The notes under the pieces were generated by a model. The model saw nothing but the letters and a program-made list of their open reading frames with translations. It ran no database searches and was not told the origin of the DNA. Source: Nissolia schottii (lineage: Eukaryota; Streptophyta; Magnoliopsida; Fabales; Fabaceae). From it: a stretch of DNA of 64,000 nucleotides. The translations under genes were made by a program, and so were the position numbers. The DNA lies in the NCBI GenBank assembly GCA_003254905.1, contig QANU01001756.1:1-64000 (forward strand), read 5' to 3'. Below, in pieces: positions 1 to 10,546 of this stretch (position 1 is the stretch's first letter; every line of letters begins with the position of its first letter).

Positions 1-203
1 CTGTTAATTTTTTTTTTGTTGAACAAATTGTTACTTACAAAAATTCATTCAGTTGAGTGTTCAGGGAAATTTCTCATGATGAGATCTTTGCTTGTTGTAG
101 TTTGTCTTATTCCGCAATATTGATTTTATTGAAGCTTACAAGAAATTAGCTCCCACTCCATATTGCTTGCTTGCCACTTTATTGAACTTTTCTCGTAATT
201 CGC

Positions 204-320
204 TGTAGAGTTAATTTTGGAATTGGAATTGTCTACGTATGAGTTGATTTTGTCTTGTTTTGCTAATTGCAAAATTGTTGGCGTGAACTTGTAGATTTGT
301 TGTGAGGTTGAGGATCAAAG
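204..320 (+). repeat. 117-bp direct repeat, copy 1
   Basis: This segment recurs at 695-811 with only a few substitutions and no visible length change. The copies lie 491 bp apart. No coding frame is evident. The pair may be a local duplication in a 5' leader or intron, or paired ends of an unrecognised element; no LTR-type TG...CA borders were found. Confidence 0.85.
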
Positions 321-694
321 GAGATTTGAACAAGCAACTTGCTCAAGGCAAGGACTTCCGCAGTAATTGGGTATATCTGCAATAACTTTATTGGTACTAG
401 GATAGAGACTTACTTCCTTATGATAGATTTGTAGGATTGGAGTTGTATGGCTGGATTAAGGGAAGGAACACTTAGCATTTCTTTCCGACATTATTTGAAT
501 TGATGTGATGTCAACGATGATTATATGTTGTTTGCGGAGATTGGAGGGCCTATGTTTTAGAACGGTTTAGAAAAGTTTGTGTGGAATTATGAACATTATG
601 TTTCCGAAATGTTTGTGCTTTCCTTTGTTTCTAATTTAATTTTTGCAAAACTATGTCTTCTTCCTTTTTTTAAGTACGAGAATGATTTTGCCTA

Positions 695-811
695 TGTAGA
701 GTTAATTTCGGAATTGGAATTGTCTACGTTTTAATTGATTTTGTCTTGTTTTGCTAATTGCAAAATTGTTGACGTGAACTTGTAGATTTGTTGTGAGGTT
801 GAGGATCAAAG
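695..811 (+). repeat. 117-bp direct repeat, copy 2
   Basis: Second copy of the 204-320 segment. It ends about 60 bp upstream of the acidic ORF at 875. The 374 bp between the copies (321-694) are AT-rich and hold no gene I can support. Confidence 0.85.
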
Positions 812-874
812 TATATATTAATTGCTTTATTTCAAATTGGTTATGAAAATGATATTTCTATAGCGTAGCTCCCT

Positions 875-1243
875 ATGGGCCTGGGCGATCATCCCTCCGC
901 TCCTATCGTCATTGAGGACGACGAAGCCGCAACAACCCCACTTGAGTCCGACGAGCCTGACTACGACTCCCCTTTCTGGGATGTGGACAGGGAGTCCGAC
1001 GGTCCTGATTACGACTCTCCTTTCTGGGATGTGGACGTGGGCGAGGGCGTGCACGAGGACGTCGACGTGGACGAGGGCGTGCACGTAGACGTCGACGTGG
1101 ACGAGGACGTGCACGTGGACGTCAACGCAGATGGGGACGTATACGTATATGTCAACGTGGACGGGGACAGGGACGTGTATGTGGAAGTGGATGTGGAGGA
1201 CCCTGAGGAGGACGAAGAGGATGAAGACCCCAACGAGGATTGA
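875..1243 (+). CDS. hypothetical acidic repeat protein (122 aa), possibly a terminal exon
   Basis: An open frame of 122 codons from ATG 875 to the stop at 1243. The product is very acidic. Residues about 25-54 hold two copies of a Asp-Tyr-Asp-Ser-Pro-Phe-Trp-Asp-Val-Asp unit. These are followed by alternating Asp-Val / His-Val repeats coded by GACGTGGACG-like units, then a Glu/Asp-rich tail. No family is recognised and no signal peptide or membrane segment is visible. GC content is clearly higher than in the flanks. It could be the last exon of a longer gene, a captured fragment, or an expanded minisatellite that happens to stay open. The minus-strand frames here are shadows of the same repeat. 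Confidence 0.3.
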   Translation: MGLGDHPSAPIVIEDDEAATTPLESDEPDYDSPFWDVDRESDGPDYDSPFWDVDVGEGVHEDVDVDEGVHVDVDVDEDVHVDVNADGDVYVYVNVDGDRDVYVEVDVEDPEEDEEDEDPNED

Positions 1244-1504
1244 ATATATTGTGTATATTTTGAATATATTATGTATATTATTTGCATTTTTAACTATGTA
1301 ATAAATCTAAACATGCAAGGATATATATGAGAAGTACCACTTTGTTGAACTACTTTGTGAATTTATTTGTTATCTTTGCTAATGAAAGGGCAGAGAGTAA
1401 AGATAGCACAAATATCTATCCGTGTAATTAAGTTGATGTTGCAACTCTCGCAATCACTATAATGATATATAATAATTATTTATAATTTTATTTAATAAGA
1501 TAAC
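1244..1504. other. AT-rich spacer
   Basis: No gene, RNA or repeat is recognised here. The last five bases (ATAAC, 1500-1504) are the left target-site duplication of the LTR element that follows. Confidence 0.6.
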
Positions 1505-1718
1505 TATTAGAATATATAGTTGAAGTAAATGATAATTGTAATAGTTAGTTAGGATTAGCTAATGGTTTAGTTAATTAGCTAATGGTTAGTGATTGTTAGT
1601 GGTTATCATTAGCCTATATATAGGCTGTATCACTTGTAATCCTTACACTTTCTCATTCTATCAATTTTATTCAGTTTCATTTTCTCTCTTTTTTCTCCTG
1701 GTACCATGGATTTCAACA
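1505..1718 (+). repeat. left LTR of the TRIM-like element
   Basis: 214 bp, starting TATTAGAA and ending TTTCAACA. It contains a TATA-like palindrome CCTATATATAGG at about 1613-1624, a plausible promoter core. It matches 3333-3547 except for one missing C in a pyrimidine run. Confidence 0.9.
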
Positions 1719-1730
1719 TGGTATCAGAGT
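1719..1730 (+). other. primer binding site (initiator tRNA-Met type)
   Basis: TGGTATCAGAGT lies directly after the left LTR. It matches the 3' end complement of plant initiator tRNA-Met, the usual primer of Ty1/copia and TRIM elements. Confidence 0.85.
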
Positions 1731-2426
1731 CATGGCATCCACCTTGAAGCTTCCGCACCTCATTTTTTTTCCTTTTCGTTTTCCAATTTTTTTTTCTTTC
1801 ACTTTCCCGGTTCCCAAATGTTTTCTCAGAAAAATTCAAACAGTAAAAACATTTTCTCTTTTTTTCCTTTTTTCGTTTTAGTTCAGAAAAAAAAATTTTC
1901 CTTTCCTTTCAGATCTGGTTCCTTTTCTTCTCTGCTTTTGCTCCGATTTGATTTTTCCTCATATAAGCCTTTTTGTTATGGCCAACCGGAGACGACGAAT
2001 TTCTATTTACGCTGGTGGAAGAGGATTCGCTGGCGGTTGAACGGGAGCAAGTCCACGAGGGCGAGGTGAAGGCTTTGCCACGTCGTTATGGTTACGATCT
2101 TCCTCCAGATCTAGTTTTCGCTGTTGTTGTTGTTGCCGCTGCCGAGATCTTCGTGCGGAGGAGACGAGGCGACTGTGGTGGTGGAAGAAAGAGCCTGTAG
2201 GCGCCAAAGAGAGCGTGGTTCCAGATCTGGTTTATGCCGTTGTTGTTGTTATCGCGGCTGAGTTTCTGCAACGAGGTGATGCGCACTCTTGCCTCGGTGA
2301 GGTCGTTAACCACGTCCTCCATTGACAGAGTTGTGAACGTCGAAGCGTTCTGGCGGAGCGTGGAGCGTGAAGCGCGGGAGGGAGGAACAAGTGTCGAGGA
2401 ATCTGCATGTCGTGGTGGTTGGTTCC

Positions 2427-2645
2427 ATGGAAGGGATAACGCAGCTACCGTACGACACCACCGTGAAGCTGATGCTTGCTTCATATGAGCGCAACTTGCT
2501 CCCCGATCCTGTCGTTAGGAGGCTCACGCTCTTGCTTTTGTCATAGCTCCTGGCGCTTGGGAACAATCTCAAATACAGTTGTTGTTACTTCTCTTCTTCC
2601 ACAAAGAAATTGGAAGATGCTGAAGAAGCAATGTTAGAGGATCTG
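2427..2645 (+). pseudogene. captured fragment of (S)-coclaurine N-methyltransferase-like gene
   Basis: Read from ATG 2427 the frame gives a start like MEGITQLPYD, then YERNLLPDPVVRRLT, then a stop at 2544-2546. It continues in the same frame with LGNNLKYSCCYFSSS and LEDAEEAML. From recall, these are two separate N-terminal blocks of plant coclaurine N-methyltransferase-like / cyclopropane-fatty-acid-synthase-like SAM methyltransferases. The family's intervening block (the LQLSDLL...YELPTSFF region) is missing, so the fragment carries an internal deletion and an in-frame stop. The SAM-binding motif and catalytic domain are absent. It lies sense to the host LTR element, so an LTR transcript would carry it in sense. 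It is not expected to make an enzyme. Confidence 0.8.
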
Positions 2646-3291
2646 AGTTTGCTTCGGATTTTTGGTACACTTCTACAAGATCAGTTTCTATTAGCTTATT
2701 TTGATTTATTGTTGCTCAAATTGGTGAAAGGTTGTGTGATGGATTAGGTGATTTCCGTTATGTACGTGATATGAGCTTTGGTTCTTCATTTTTCAAGATA
2801 TGTGAATTCAAGACTTGTTGGAATTTCATTTGACATTATAGGTCTAGTTCTGCTTGAAGTTTATGCTCTGTTTTGGTAATTCTGTTCTGGTAGTTTTAGC
2901 ATATCTAGTGACATGGAATCTATCATCTGTTCTTCACTGATTGTGTGCACTGGTTCAGTTCAGACTTTGTTAGCCTTGTGTGGGGGCTTTGATTCTGATT
3001 TGATTAGCCTTATGGCTTTATATTTGCTCTTATCTTGGGTGGTTAAGCGTCGAATTTTAGCTTCTGCACTTGATAATTGAGCCTTGTTTGCTTCTGCCGA
3101 GTGGGTGGTTAAGTTGTTCCTGTGTTGAAACCGTTTGCAACCGGTGTCGTAGAGACGTTGGAGGAAGGTCGAGGGGCCTTCAGTGAAAGTCGAAGACTTC
3201 CAGGAACTAGGGACTTCGGTGGTTGTTGTTGGTTTTCAATCATTTAGCATTGTGTTGCTCTTTGATTTTTTTTCTTTGTATCGTTGTTTCC

Positions 3292-3324
3292 AAGCTGGAC
3301 ATGTTAGTGCACATTGTCCAGCTT
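3292..3324. other. perfect 10-bp inverted repeat next to the polypurine tract
   Basis: AAGCTGGACA (3292-3301) is the exact reverse complement of TGTCCAGCTT (3315-3324), with a 13-base loop between. The right arm abuts the GCGGGGGG tract at 3325-3332. It could form an RNA hairpin at the 3' end of the internal region. Confidence 0.8.
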
Positions 3325-3332
3325 GCGGGGGG
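3325..3332 (+). other. polypurine tract
   Basis: GCGGGGGG immediately precedes the right LTR at 3333, the position expected for the plus-strand primer. Confidence 0.75.
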
Positions 3333-3547
3333 TATTAGAATATATAGTTGAAGTAAATGATAATTGTAATAGTTAGTTAGGATTAGCTAATGGTTTAGTT
3401 AATTAGCTAATGGTTAGTGATTGTTAGTGGTTATCATTAGCCTATATATAGGCTGTATCACTTGTAATCCTTACACTTTCTCATTCTATCAATTTTATTC
3501 AGTTTCATTTTCTCTCTTTTTTCCTCCTGGTACCATGGATTTCAACA
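3333..3547 (+). repeat. right LTR of the TRIM-like element
   Basis: 215 bp and near-identical to 1505-1718. It is followed by the right copy of the target duplication ATAAC (3548-3552). Confidence 0.9.
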
Positions 3548-3639
3548 ATAACTATAGTAGTTATATCAAAATTGTAATTAAAATAAAATAATAATTCTTC
3601 AAAAATAAAAGGTTAATTTAATTTTTTAAAATATTTGCT

Positions 3640-4015
3640 TATTATCGTCGGCTACCACCAACGGTAATATAGCCACTATTATCAGCGACAAAATACCGAC
3701 GGTAAATACTTACCGTCAGAATATTCTTTTAGTTTAATTAGCGTCTGTTATAGGTGACAGTAACATTTTAATAAAATATTATTATTAGCGATTGATAGTT
3801 CCGACGGTAATCCGGTTCAAATGGCCTATCACGTAAACTGGTTACCGTCTGCATTAACCGACGAAAATTAGCGTCAGTGATTTTCCTCTGACGCGAAATT
3901 AGTTTCCATCGAACCCTTTATCGGTGACCCGATGACCGACGCTAACTCCGTCGGAAACACAAAACTCCGACGGTAGCAGTCTCACATCCGACGAAAACTC
4001 CCGACGGAAATAGTG
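3640..4015. repeat. CGACGG-rich subterminal-repeat segment, probable DNA transposon remnant
   Basis: Many copies of CCGACGGTAA, CCGACGGAAA, CCGTCGG and related words occur in both orientations over about 375 bp. Such arrays are typical of the subterminal regions of plant CACTA (En/Spm) elements. The right edge reads ...CGACGGAAATAGTG, whose complement starts CACTATT. An inverted CACTATT also occurs at about 3674, but no matching 3-bp target duplication was found. TATTTGC words flank the array. No transposase is present. Confidence 0.45.
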
Positions 4016-4029
4016 TATTTGCATTCCTC

Positions 4030-5018
4030 TTTCCTTAATCACAATAACAACAATAATAACAAAAACTAAATCTTATTTCACTATGTGAAATCAATTACAT
4101 AAATTAAGCAATGCTATAGTGATCTATCCTAGACTAAAGTCACAATTTAATCATTTTTCATATTTTTAACCAAAATACTCTTCAAAATATTTTTTTAACA
4201 AAATAAAATAGTCTGATTAATAATAATAAAAAACATTTGTGGATAATTATGATAATTACATAAAAAATTACTTCATTAATAAAATAATTTATTAATAAAA
4301 AATTATGGTAATTTAAAAAATATTAACCATTTTCTCAACAATTGATTTAAACATATTAATGTACATTCGTATACACTTTACTATTTTAAATTCAATTGTT
4401 AAAAAATACTTAATTTCTTCTTTTAAAATTATCGTAAATTGTTAATATTACTCTTTTAATAGAATAATTTTATATAATTATCATAATATTGTATTAATAT
4501 TGTAATATCATTATGAGTCCTAATTTTTCTTCTGTTAAAGATATTTTAATATGTATGATAATATATGAAGGGTATTTTGGCAAAAAAATTATGAATATGA
4601 ATTAAAGTGTAACTTATTTTCATTTGTTAAGGGAAGAATGTTTAAATTTTTAAAATGGAAGGGAAGGAAATATAATTTTGGCATCTCTTTTAAAAAAAGG
4701 GGTTGTATTTAACTCTTGAAATAAAAATGTTCAATATTTAAATGCTTAAAGAGAGAAATTAACCTTATAAATATTAATACGTCGCAAATATCTTATACTT
4801 TTGCAAAATTTTAAATAACCCTTTTATTTTATTTTTCGTAAAATTACCTATAATTAATACTCAATTTTTACGTTGTGGAAAAGTCTATCGAATATCTGCA
4901 GGTTGCAAGGCCCACCAAGAAAATCCAAATATTCAATTAGTCAAGGCCCGCTTTCTAGAAGAAAATAAATAAACTTAACCCCAAAAAGAAGAAGAAGAAA
5001 ATAACTAAATAAAATGTG
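4030..5018. other. AT-rich intergenic DNA
   Basis: Long A/T-rich sequence with no gene, RNA or clear repeat border. 4905-4990 is slightly more GC-rich but has no recognised content. Confidence 0.5.
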
Positions 5019-5199
5019 GGATTAATTGTTATATATTGACATTGTAAATTTTTTTATATTATCATTCAATTAATTATTTTATATTTATGACTTTTAATTA
5101 TGAGCTAGTGAGTCAATTAGTTTAATTATGTATTAAAATTAAATTAGATGACAATGTAAAATAATTTTACAAATTGTATGCACATATTAATTAAATCCA
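5019..5199. mobile_element. foldback MITE-like sequence
   Basis: The left end (GGGATTAATTGTTATATATT, then a poly-T run) pairs imperfectly with the reverse complement of the right end (around GGATTTAATTAATATGTGCA). The spacing resembles the clearer MITE at 5851-6029. Related half-sites follow at about 5320-5500. The target duplication is unclear. Confidence 0.35.
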
Positions 5200-5850
5200 T
5201 AACATTATTTTGCAATCAAGAAAATAAAAAGAGAAACGCCAGCTATGACGTCACTATATACCGTAGCATGACCAAATGGTGACGCGCAATGACAAGCACA
5301 ACTATTGTATTTTTATTATGGATTTAATTAAAATATACTCATAATTATATATTGTCATTTCATTAGATTTTAATACATCATTATATATAGTTAATTATTA
5401 TATTTATTATTTTAAAAGATCAGCTAAATAAGATAAATTAATTGTACAATTATATAAATTTTTTTACACTATTGATCAATCAAAATTAAATTCTATTATT
5501 ATTGCGACGTTTTAATTAATATTTTAACTTTTATTTTTGGGTCTTCATAGCATCCTGTTCGCCATTTGACCTTACTAAAATTTTTAAAAAAATAAGCAAC
5601 TCCCAATATTTTAACTTTTTAAGTGTATTGAATATACTATTTTCCTCGAAGAAAAAAAATATAAATGATTTCAAATTTTTAATATAGTTAGAATATTATA
5701 AGGAGTAACTTTAAATTTTTTTAATAAATATTCTTTAAATATTAATTTAAATATTATATTGAGGTCTATATTAAATTAAGTCAATAATTTAATGAATATT
5801 TATTAAATTCACGATTTTTTATTTAAAAATTCATGGATCTAATTAATTAG

Positions 5851-6029
5851 GAGATTAATTTTTGTGCATTGACAATAAGAATTTTATACTATCATTAAAT
5901 CATGTATTGTTATATAAGAAATTTTTGAGGTTGTGAATATAAAACTCAATCACCTTTGTTGATATAGTAATAAATAATTAGATAATGATGTAAAAAATTT
6001 TATAATGCCAATGCATAAAAATTAATCTC
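5851..6029. mobile_element. foldback MITE, about 179 bp
   Basis: The left arm begins GAGATTAATTTTTGTGCATT. The reverse complement of the right end begins GAGATTAATTTTTATGCATT, and the two arms stay similar for about 65 bases, so almost the whole element is an imperfect inverted repeat. It has no coding capacity. The superfamily is not assigned because no clear target duplication is seen. Confidence 0.6.
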
Positions 6030-8263
6030 ATTAAATAGTATGAAACAATATGACTGCACCAGAAAAAAAAATAGCTGTGCAAAAAATAAAAAAGAAAAAA
6101 TGACAATTTTGTAAGTACCGTTTTAAGAAAACAGAAACACTCAATTTTTTAATTCAAACAAACCTTGAATTGGTCAGCTAAACTTATATTATATATATAA
6201 ATTTTTTTGACGGGAACTTACATATATAATTTTTTTTTGACGTGAACTTACATATATAATTTAATATTGACCTAGAAAATTATTTTTAGAGTTTAATTTA
6301 TATCTATCCAAGTGTAAAGTTTACGTACATTGTCGATCAATCAAATTTTTCGACCTTAATATAAATGATTAACATTCTCTCTCTTTGAAACTATTTTTTC
6401 TTAAAATCCCAATTTTATAACCCCAGTTTTTTAATCTAAAAGTGACCTAATTTTTAATAGAAGCATTTCGTTTTCATAAATTGGGGTCCATATACTTTAT
6501 GGCAATTGGGGGAACCAACATATTATTAAACAAGCTTTGCAAAATTAAACCCGGAATAAATCATTAGATTGCTGCTGGCCATGCATTGACTTGATAACAG
6601 GCTTAACAGCCATAGATAGAACAAACAAAATTTTAAAAAAAAAATGATTCAAACACGGCACTAAAATATTATGCTTTTGGATACGACGTGAGTTGATTTA
6701 TGTACAATGTATTCTTATAATTTGGATTTTTCTTTTCTTTTCTGACGTGCTTATAGTTTGGATGATATCTGTTGACACATGTCAAGGGTGATATATTATT
6801 TACGCTTTTGGGAAACAATCTTAAAGACATTGAGAGAAATTACTGTATGAATATAATTTTATTACAGGAGTTCACCAGCTTTATCAATGATATGTTCACT
6901 TATTTTTTACCCTATAGAATTTGTTATAAGTGCGTCTAAATTTAAATTTAAGATATTAAAATTTGACATGAACAAACAAATTTCTCATGTGCGGCCATGT
7001 CCCATCCGTCTCCGTCTTTATACGTCTTAGAGCCACGTCTGAAATCTATCTTAATTACACTGTGTGGACATTACCAATACCAACAACCATGTCAACTTCA
7101 CTGAAGTCATGACAGAGATTGGAAAAAGGACGTGTTTCCCATCCTCTATCAATTCATTCTAGCTGTTTTCTTTAACGTGGATCAAATGGCTTGGCTTGAC
7201 CCATTGAGATATGTGATTACTCTTGGCACATAGGTTGTAGAAGGTTAATTTAGATGATTTCTTAATTGGGGTTGGAACCATGCAAGTATACAACTGGACA
7301 ATAGATATGGTTGGTTGATTTCTTAGGTGGAACAATACTATCAAATTAGCCATTTTCTTAACCACATATCAATGTGCCTTTTCAATTGATTAGATGTTTC
7401 CACCAGCACATGTGGTTAGTTAACTTTACATAGCAATTTGGTTTATTCAAAAGGATGAAAATTTCATTGAAACTTCATTTTTTATTTCACGTCACAGGGG
7501 TAATAAATATCACCTTCTACTAAATTTCTTAATTTTGATAAGTTTTAGAATTAAATTTATTGAATTTGTCATCATTTCATAATTTATATGACATATTAAT
7601 GTATCATATGATATAATATGATAAATTAATAATACTTTTTAATACAATACTTGTGGTGAGGTGTATGATTAGTTTAAATGGTCTGCAACTCTCTAAATCT
7701 CTTACAAGTTGGTCATTCCAATGATTTGACTAATGAACAATTTGTCAAGATCATATAAAACATGAAATAATGACAAAATTTAATAAATTTAGTTCTAAAA
7801 ATTGTAAAAATAAAAAATTATTAAAAAATTGTATTTACCACATGAGATACTTAAGAAATCATATTTTTTTTATTGATAAATAATATTTGTTAATAGGAAT
7901 GACAAAAAAATTCACATAGGATATTACCCACAACGTACACGGACAAAGATTATTTTCATACTCATGATAATAGATTCACATATCCGCTATAATGATGTTA
8001 TGCTTGATTGTTGGCGAAGCTTTTTTATCGGAATGTCTGTGATGATTTGTATTGTTTAATTAGGTATTAATGTTGTAGTCTTTAATTTTTTTTGTCTATT
8101 TTTCTTGCCCGTTTAAGTCAATCTATGAATTACTGAATAATTTTTTTTAAAAGTTTGAGATTAAACCCGTCATTGAAATATTTATAAAAAAATATTATTA
8201 AATTTTTAGTATGTAATTTGTTAATTTAAAATTGTGATGTGTTAATAGTAATAGTACTATAAT
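6030..8263. other. AT-rich intergenic DNA
   Basis: No gene, RNA or clear mobile element found. The short open frame at 7159-7365 (minus) has no recognisable content and ordinary spacer composition. Confidence 0.5.
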
Positions 8264-8532
8264 GAAGGGTAAAACCTTCTTTTGGTTTCATAACTATACC
8301 AAAATAATCACTTTGATTTTGCATTTTTTAAACCATTTAATTTGGTCATCTATTTTTTAAAATAGGTCAATTTGGTCCTTTTTTTACATTTAACCACATT
8401 TAAACAATGACATTATTCACATTTGAAAAATATTATTAAATTTCAAAAAGGATCAAATTGAACATTTTAAAAAATGAGGCCCAAGTGATTATTTAGATAT
8501 AACTATCGGACCAAAAGATGGCTTTATCTCTT
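8264..8532. mobile_element. foldback element with about 80-bp inverted arms
   Basis: The left arm (AAGGGTAAAACCTTCTTTTG, then a CATAACTATA...AATAATCACTT stretch) matches the reverse complement of the right arm (AAGAGATAAAGCCATCTTTT, then GATAGTTATA...AATAATCACTT). The inner parts include phrases like AATTTGGTC and AATTGATCC common in legume TIR repeats. No coding region. Confidence 0.5.
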
Positions 8533-10546
8533 AATATATTATAATTTATAGTAGTAATTATTTTTTTTTAAATTCTTTTTGATCTTTATGTGAAGATTCA
8601 TTAAGGAGTAGAGGAAATATAGGAAGCAACAGAGAGATAACCCAGAAATATAATATTGTATTACTATGGATCTTGAGTTTGTAAATGTGCCTATTTATGT
8701 GTTAAAAATGGAATTAAAACATAACGGTAGAAATTAATCTAATACGAAGATAAATCAATTTAGGATATATTAAGATATTATTATTTTTTTAACATCCCTT
8801 AAGTTAAAGTTCATTAAACTTTAAGCTCATCACAAGTAAATGAACAAAAATAATTTATTTACACCATTTTTGTTGCCACAATTCTATCGGTACATTAAAT
8901 GCACACTTTTTTTTCCTTCTTTCTCTTACTCTCCCTCACGCTCCTACTCTTCTTCTTTTCTTGTTCTTTTTTCTCTCTCTTCTCCCCTTACTCTCCCTTC
9001 ATCTTTTTATTTTCATTTATCACAAATGCATTTTTTCTTTCATTTTTTCATTTTTTTCTTCATTTATTACCTAAACTATTTTGATATAATTTTTTCTTTA
9101 TTTTTTCTCTTCATATTCGTCTTTTTCGCAAGATGTCATACATCTCAAAGTTTTCATTTTCATTTCCGTCATCTTTTATTTTTGATTGTTCAAAAAATTT
9201 TATATGTATAAAGAAAAGTTTATGTATGACTGTTCAAAAGTTGCCAAAGTATTTTTCTTCATCTTTGTTTTCATTTTCGTTTCTGTCATAATATTTGTTT
9301 CTAATTGTTAAAAAATTTGTGCATGAGTGTAAAAAAGTTTGTGCATTATTGTTAAAAAATTTGTGCACATGTACCAAAGTTTTCTTCATCGTATTTATTT
9401 TCATTTTCAACATAGTTTTTTTAGTTGTTCAAAAGTTTGTATAAGTGTGTAAATTTTTTTTTTTTATATTTTTATTCTAAAGTTTGTGTATATAAGTACC
9501 AAAATTTTCTTATTCTTTGTTTTCATATCATTTTCGTCTTGTTAAAAAGTTTGTGCACGTTAGTTCAAAAGTTTGTGCATTGTTTTAAAATGTTTGTGCT
9601 TGATAGAGAGTGAGTCCACATGCTTAGAATGTAAGTGCGGGTACGTGGAAGAGATAGTACGATAGTTATTTTTTACTATTTAATGCACCACAAAACCGTT
9701 TTAATTTGGTTTTGTATTTAAGAAAAATTTATGCATATGTATAGAAAAAGTTTGTGTATGTGTATGCAAAAATTTATGCACTTAATGTCATTATATATAT
9801 CATTAAGTACGCTGTACAATAGTTGTTGGGCGATAGCAAAAAAATTATGTACACCTAGCATTAGGGTTAAACGAAGATTGTCAAGAAGGAAGGAAAAGTA
9901 ACGAGCTTGCATGAAGCAACAACAAAGTTTGGGTTTATGCGAAGGCAAGAGCAGCAACAAATCCATGCAGAGGCGGCAACAGCAGGATCTAAGTCTTCAC
10001 ATTGACAAAAAAAATAAAAAATAAACCTTAAAATGAATTTATTTCATTGAAAAACTTTGGACCAGTGTATAGCATTGCCACGTCAACAGTGCTGCAGCAG
10101 GCGCGTGAATACACATGTAGAGGCTTCAAGCAGCTCGTGGAGGCATGTGAAGAGTCAAAACTGGAGATGGCAACGGAGAAATCTTATAGAGATTGTCAGA
10201 AAGTGAATGAGTTCATACAACTCAGGTAGAGGCAACATAAATAAGGCTTCAAGTGGTTTCATAACATAACTCTGATATCATGTTAATTAAGATCAATGAT
10301 AAATAAAAAAGAAATAATAAGGTTTGTATTGGTGAGTATTGTGTGTTTGTTCAAGAAAATGTGTTTTATTTGTAAACTAAAAATAAAATTAAGACATCAA
10401 AATTAATTAAATAATAATATAAAAATCATTGCGTAATAACCATTTCTTAGATATGATATAATATAAGTTATACTTTTCGGTTTCTCGTCAAGTTCATATT
10501 TTTAAATTCGTTCATAATTTAAAATATTTAAATATATTAAATTATT
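8533..10546. repeat. low-complexity region with degenerate AAAAGTTTGTGCAT tandem units
   Basis: 8900-9200 is a pyrimidine-rich stretch (TTCTCTCT, TTTTTCTTC) whose open frames are low-complexity Phe/Ser strings. From about 9200 to 9780 the words AAAAGTTTGTG, AAAATTTGTGCAT and GTTTGTGCA recur every 20-60 bases. 9900-10230 has a purine/CAG-rich stretch with short frames of no known family. CTCTGATATCATG at 10268-10280 looks like a degenerate initiator-tRNA primer site on the minus strand, so an old LTR element may underlie the region, but LTR pairs were not found. Confidence 0.4.

Larger units (their letters stand above)
1505..3547 (+). mobile_element. complete non-autonomous LTR retrotransposon (TRIM-like) carrying a captured gene fragment
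   Basis: Two near-identical LTRs (1505-1718 and 3333-3547, about 215 bp) flank a 1.6-kb interior. Directly outside are matching 5-bp target duplications, ATAAC at 1500-1504 and 3548-3552. A primer binding site matching plant initiator tRNA-Met (TGGTATCAGAG) starts right after the left LTR, and a G-rich polypurine tract ends right before the right LTR. The interior has no gag, protease, integrase or reverse transcriptase, so the element must have been mobilised in trans, by inference by a Ty1/copia relative using the same primer. The LTRs appear to differ by one single-base indel, which points to a recent insertion. The interior carries a methyltransferase gene fragment in sense orientation. 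Confidence 0.9.

Noticed and set aside
1009..1287. Minus-strand Ser/Thr-rich ORF
   Set aside because: It is the shadow of the GACGTGGACG repeat that underlies the plus-strand acidic frame.
2092..2484. 130-aa minus-strand ORF in the TRIM-like element
   Set aside because: It overlaps the sense methyltransferase block. Low-complexity Asn/Gln/Thr runs come from GTTGTT repeats, and no family fits.
8840..9211. Phe/Ser-rich ORF that could be read as a membrane protein
   Set aside because: Pure pyrimidine low complexity; hydrophobicity is a by-product of TTT/TTC/TCT codons.
10268..10280. Degenerate tRNA-Met primer site on the minus strand
   Set aside because: No LTR pair could be aligned around 8590 and 10280, so an element was not called.
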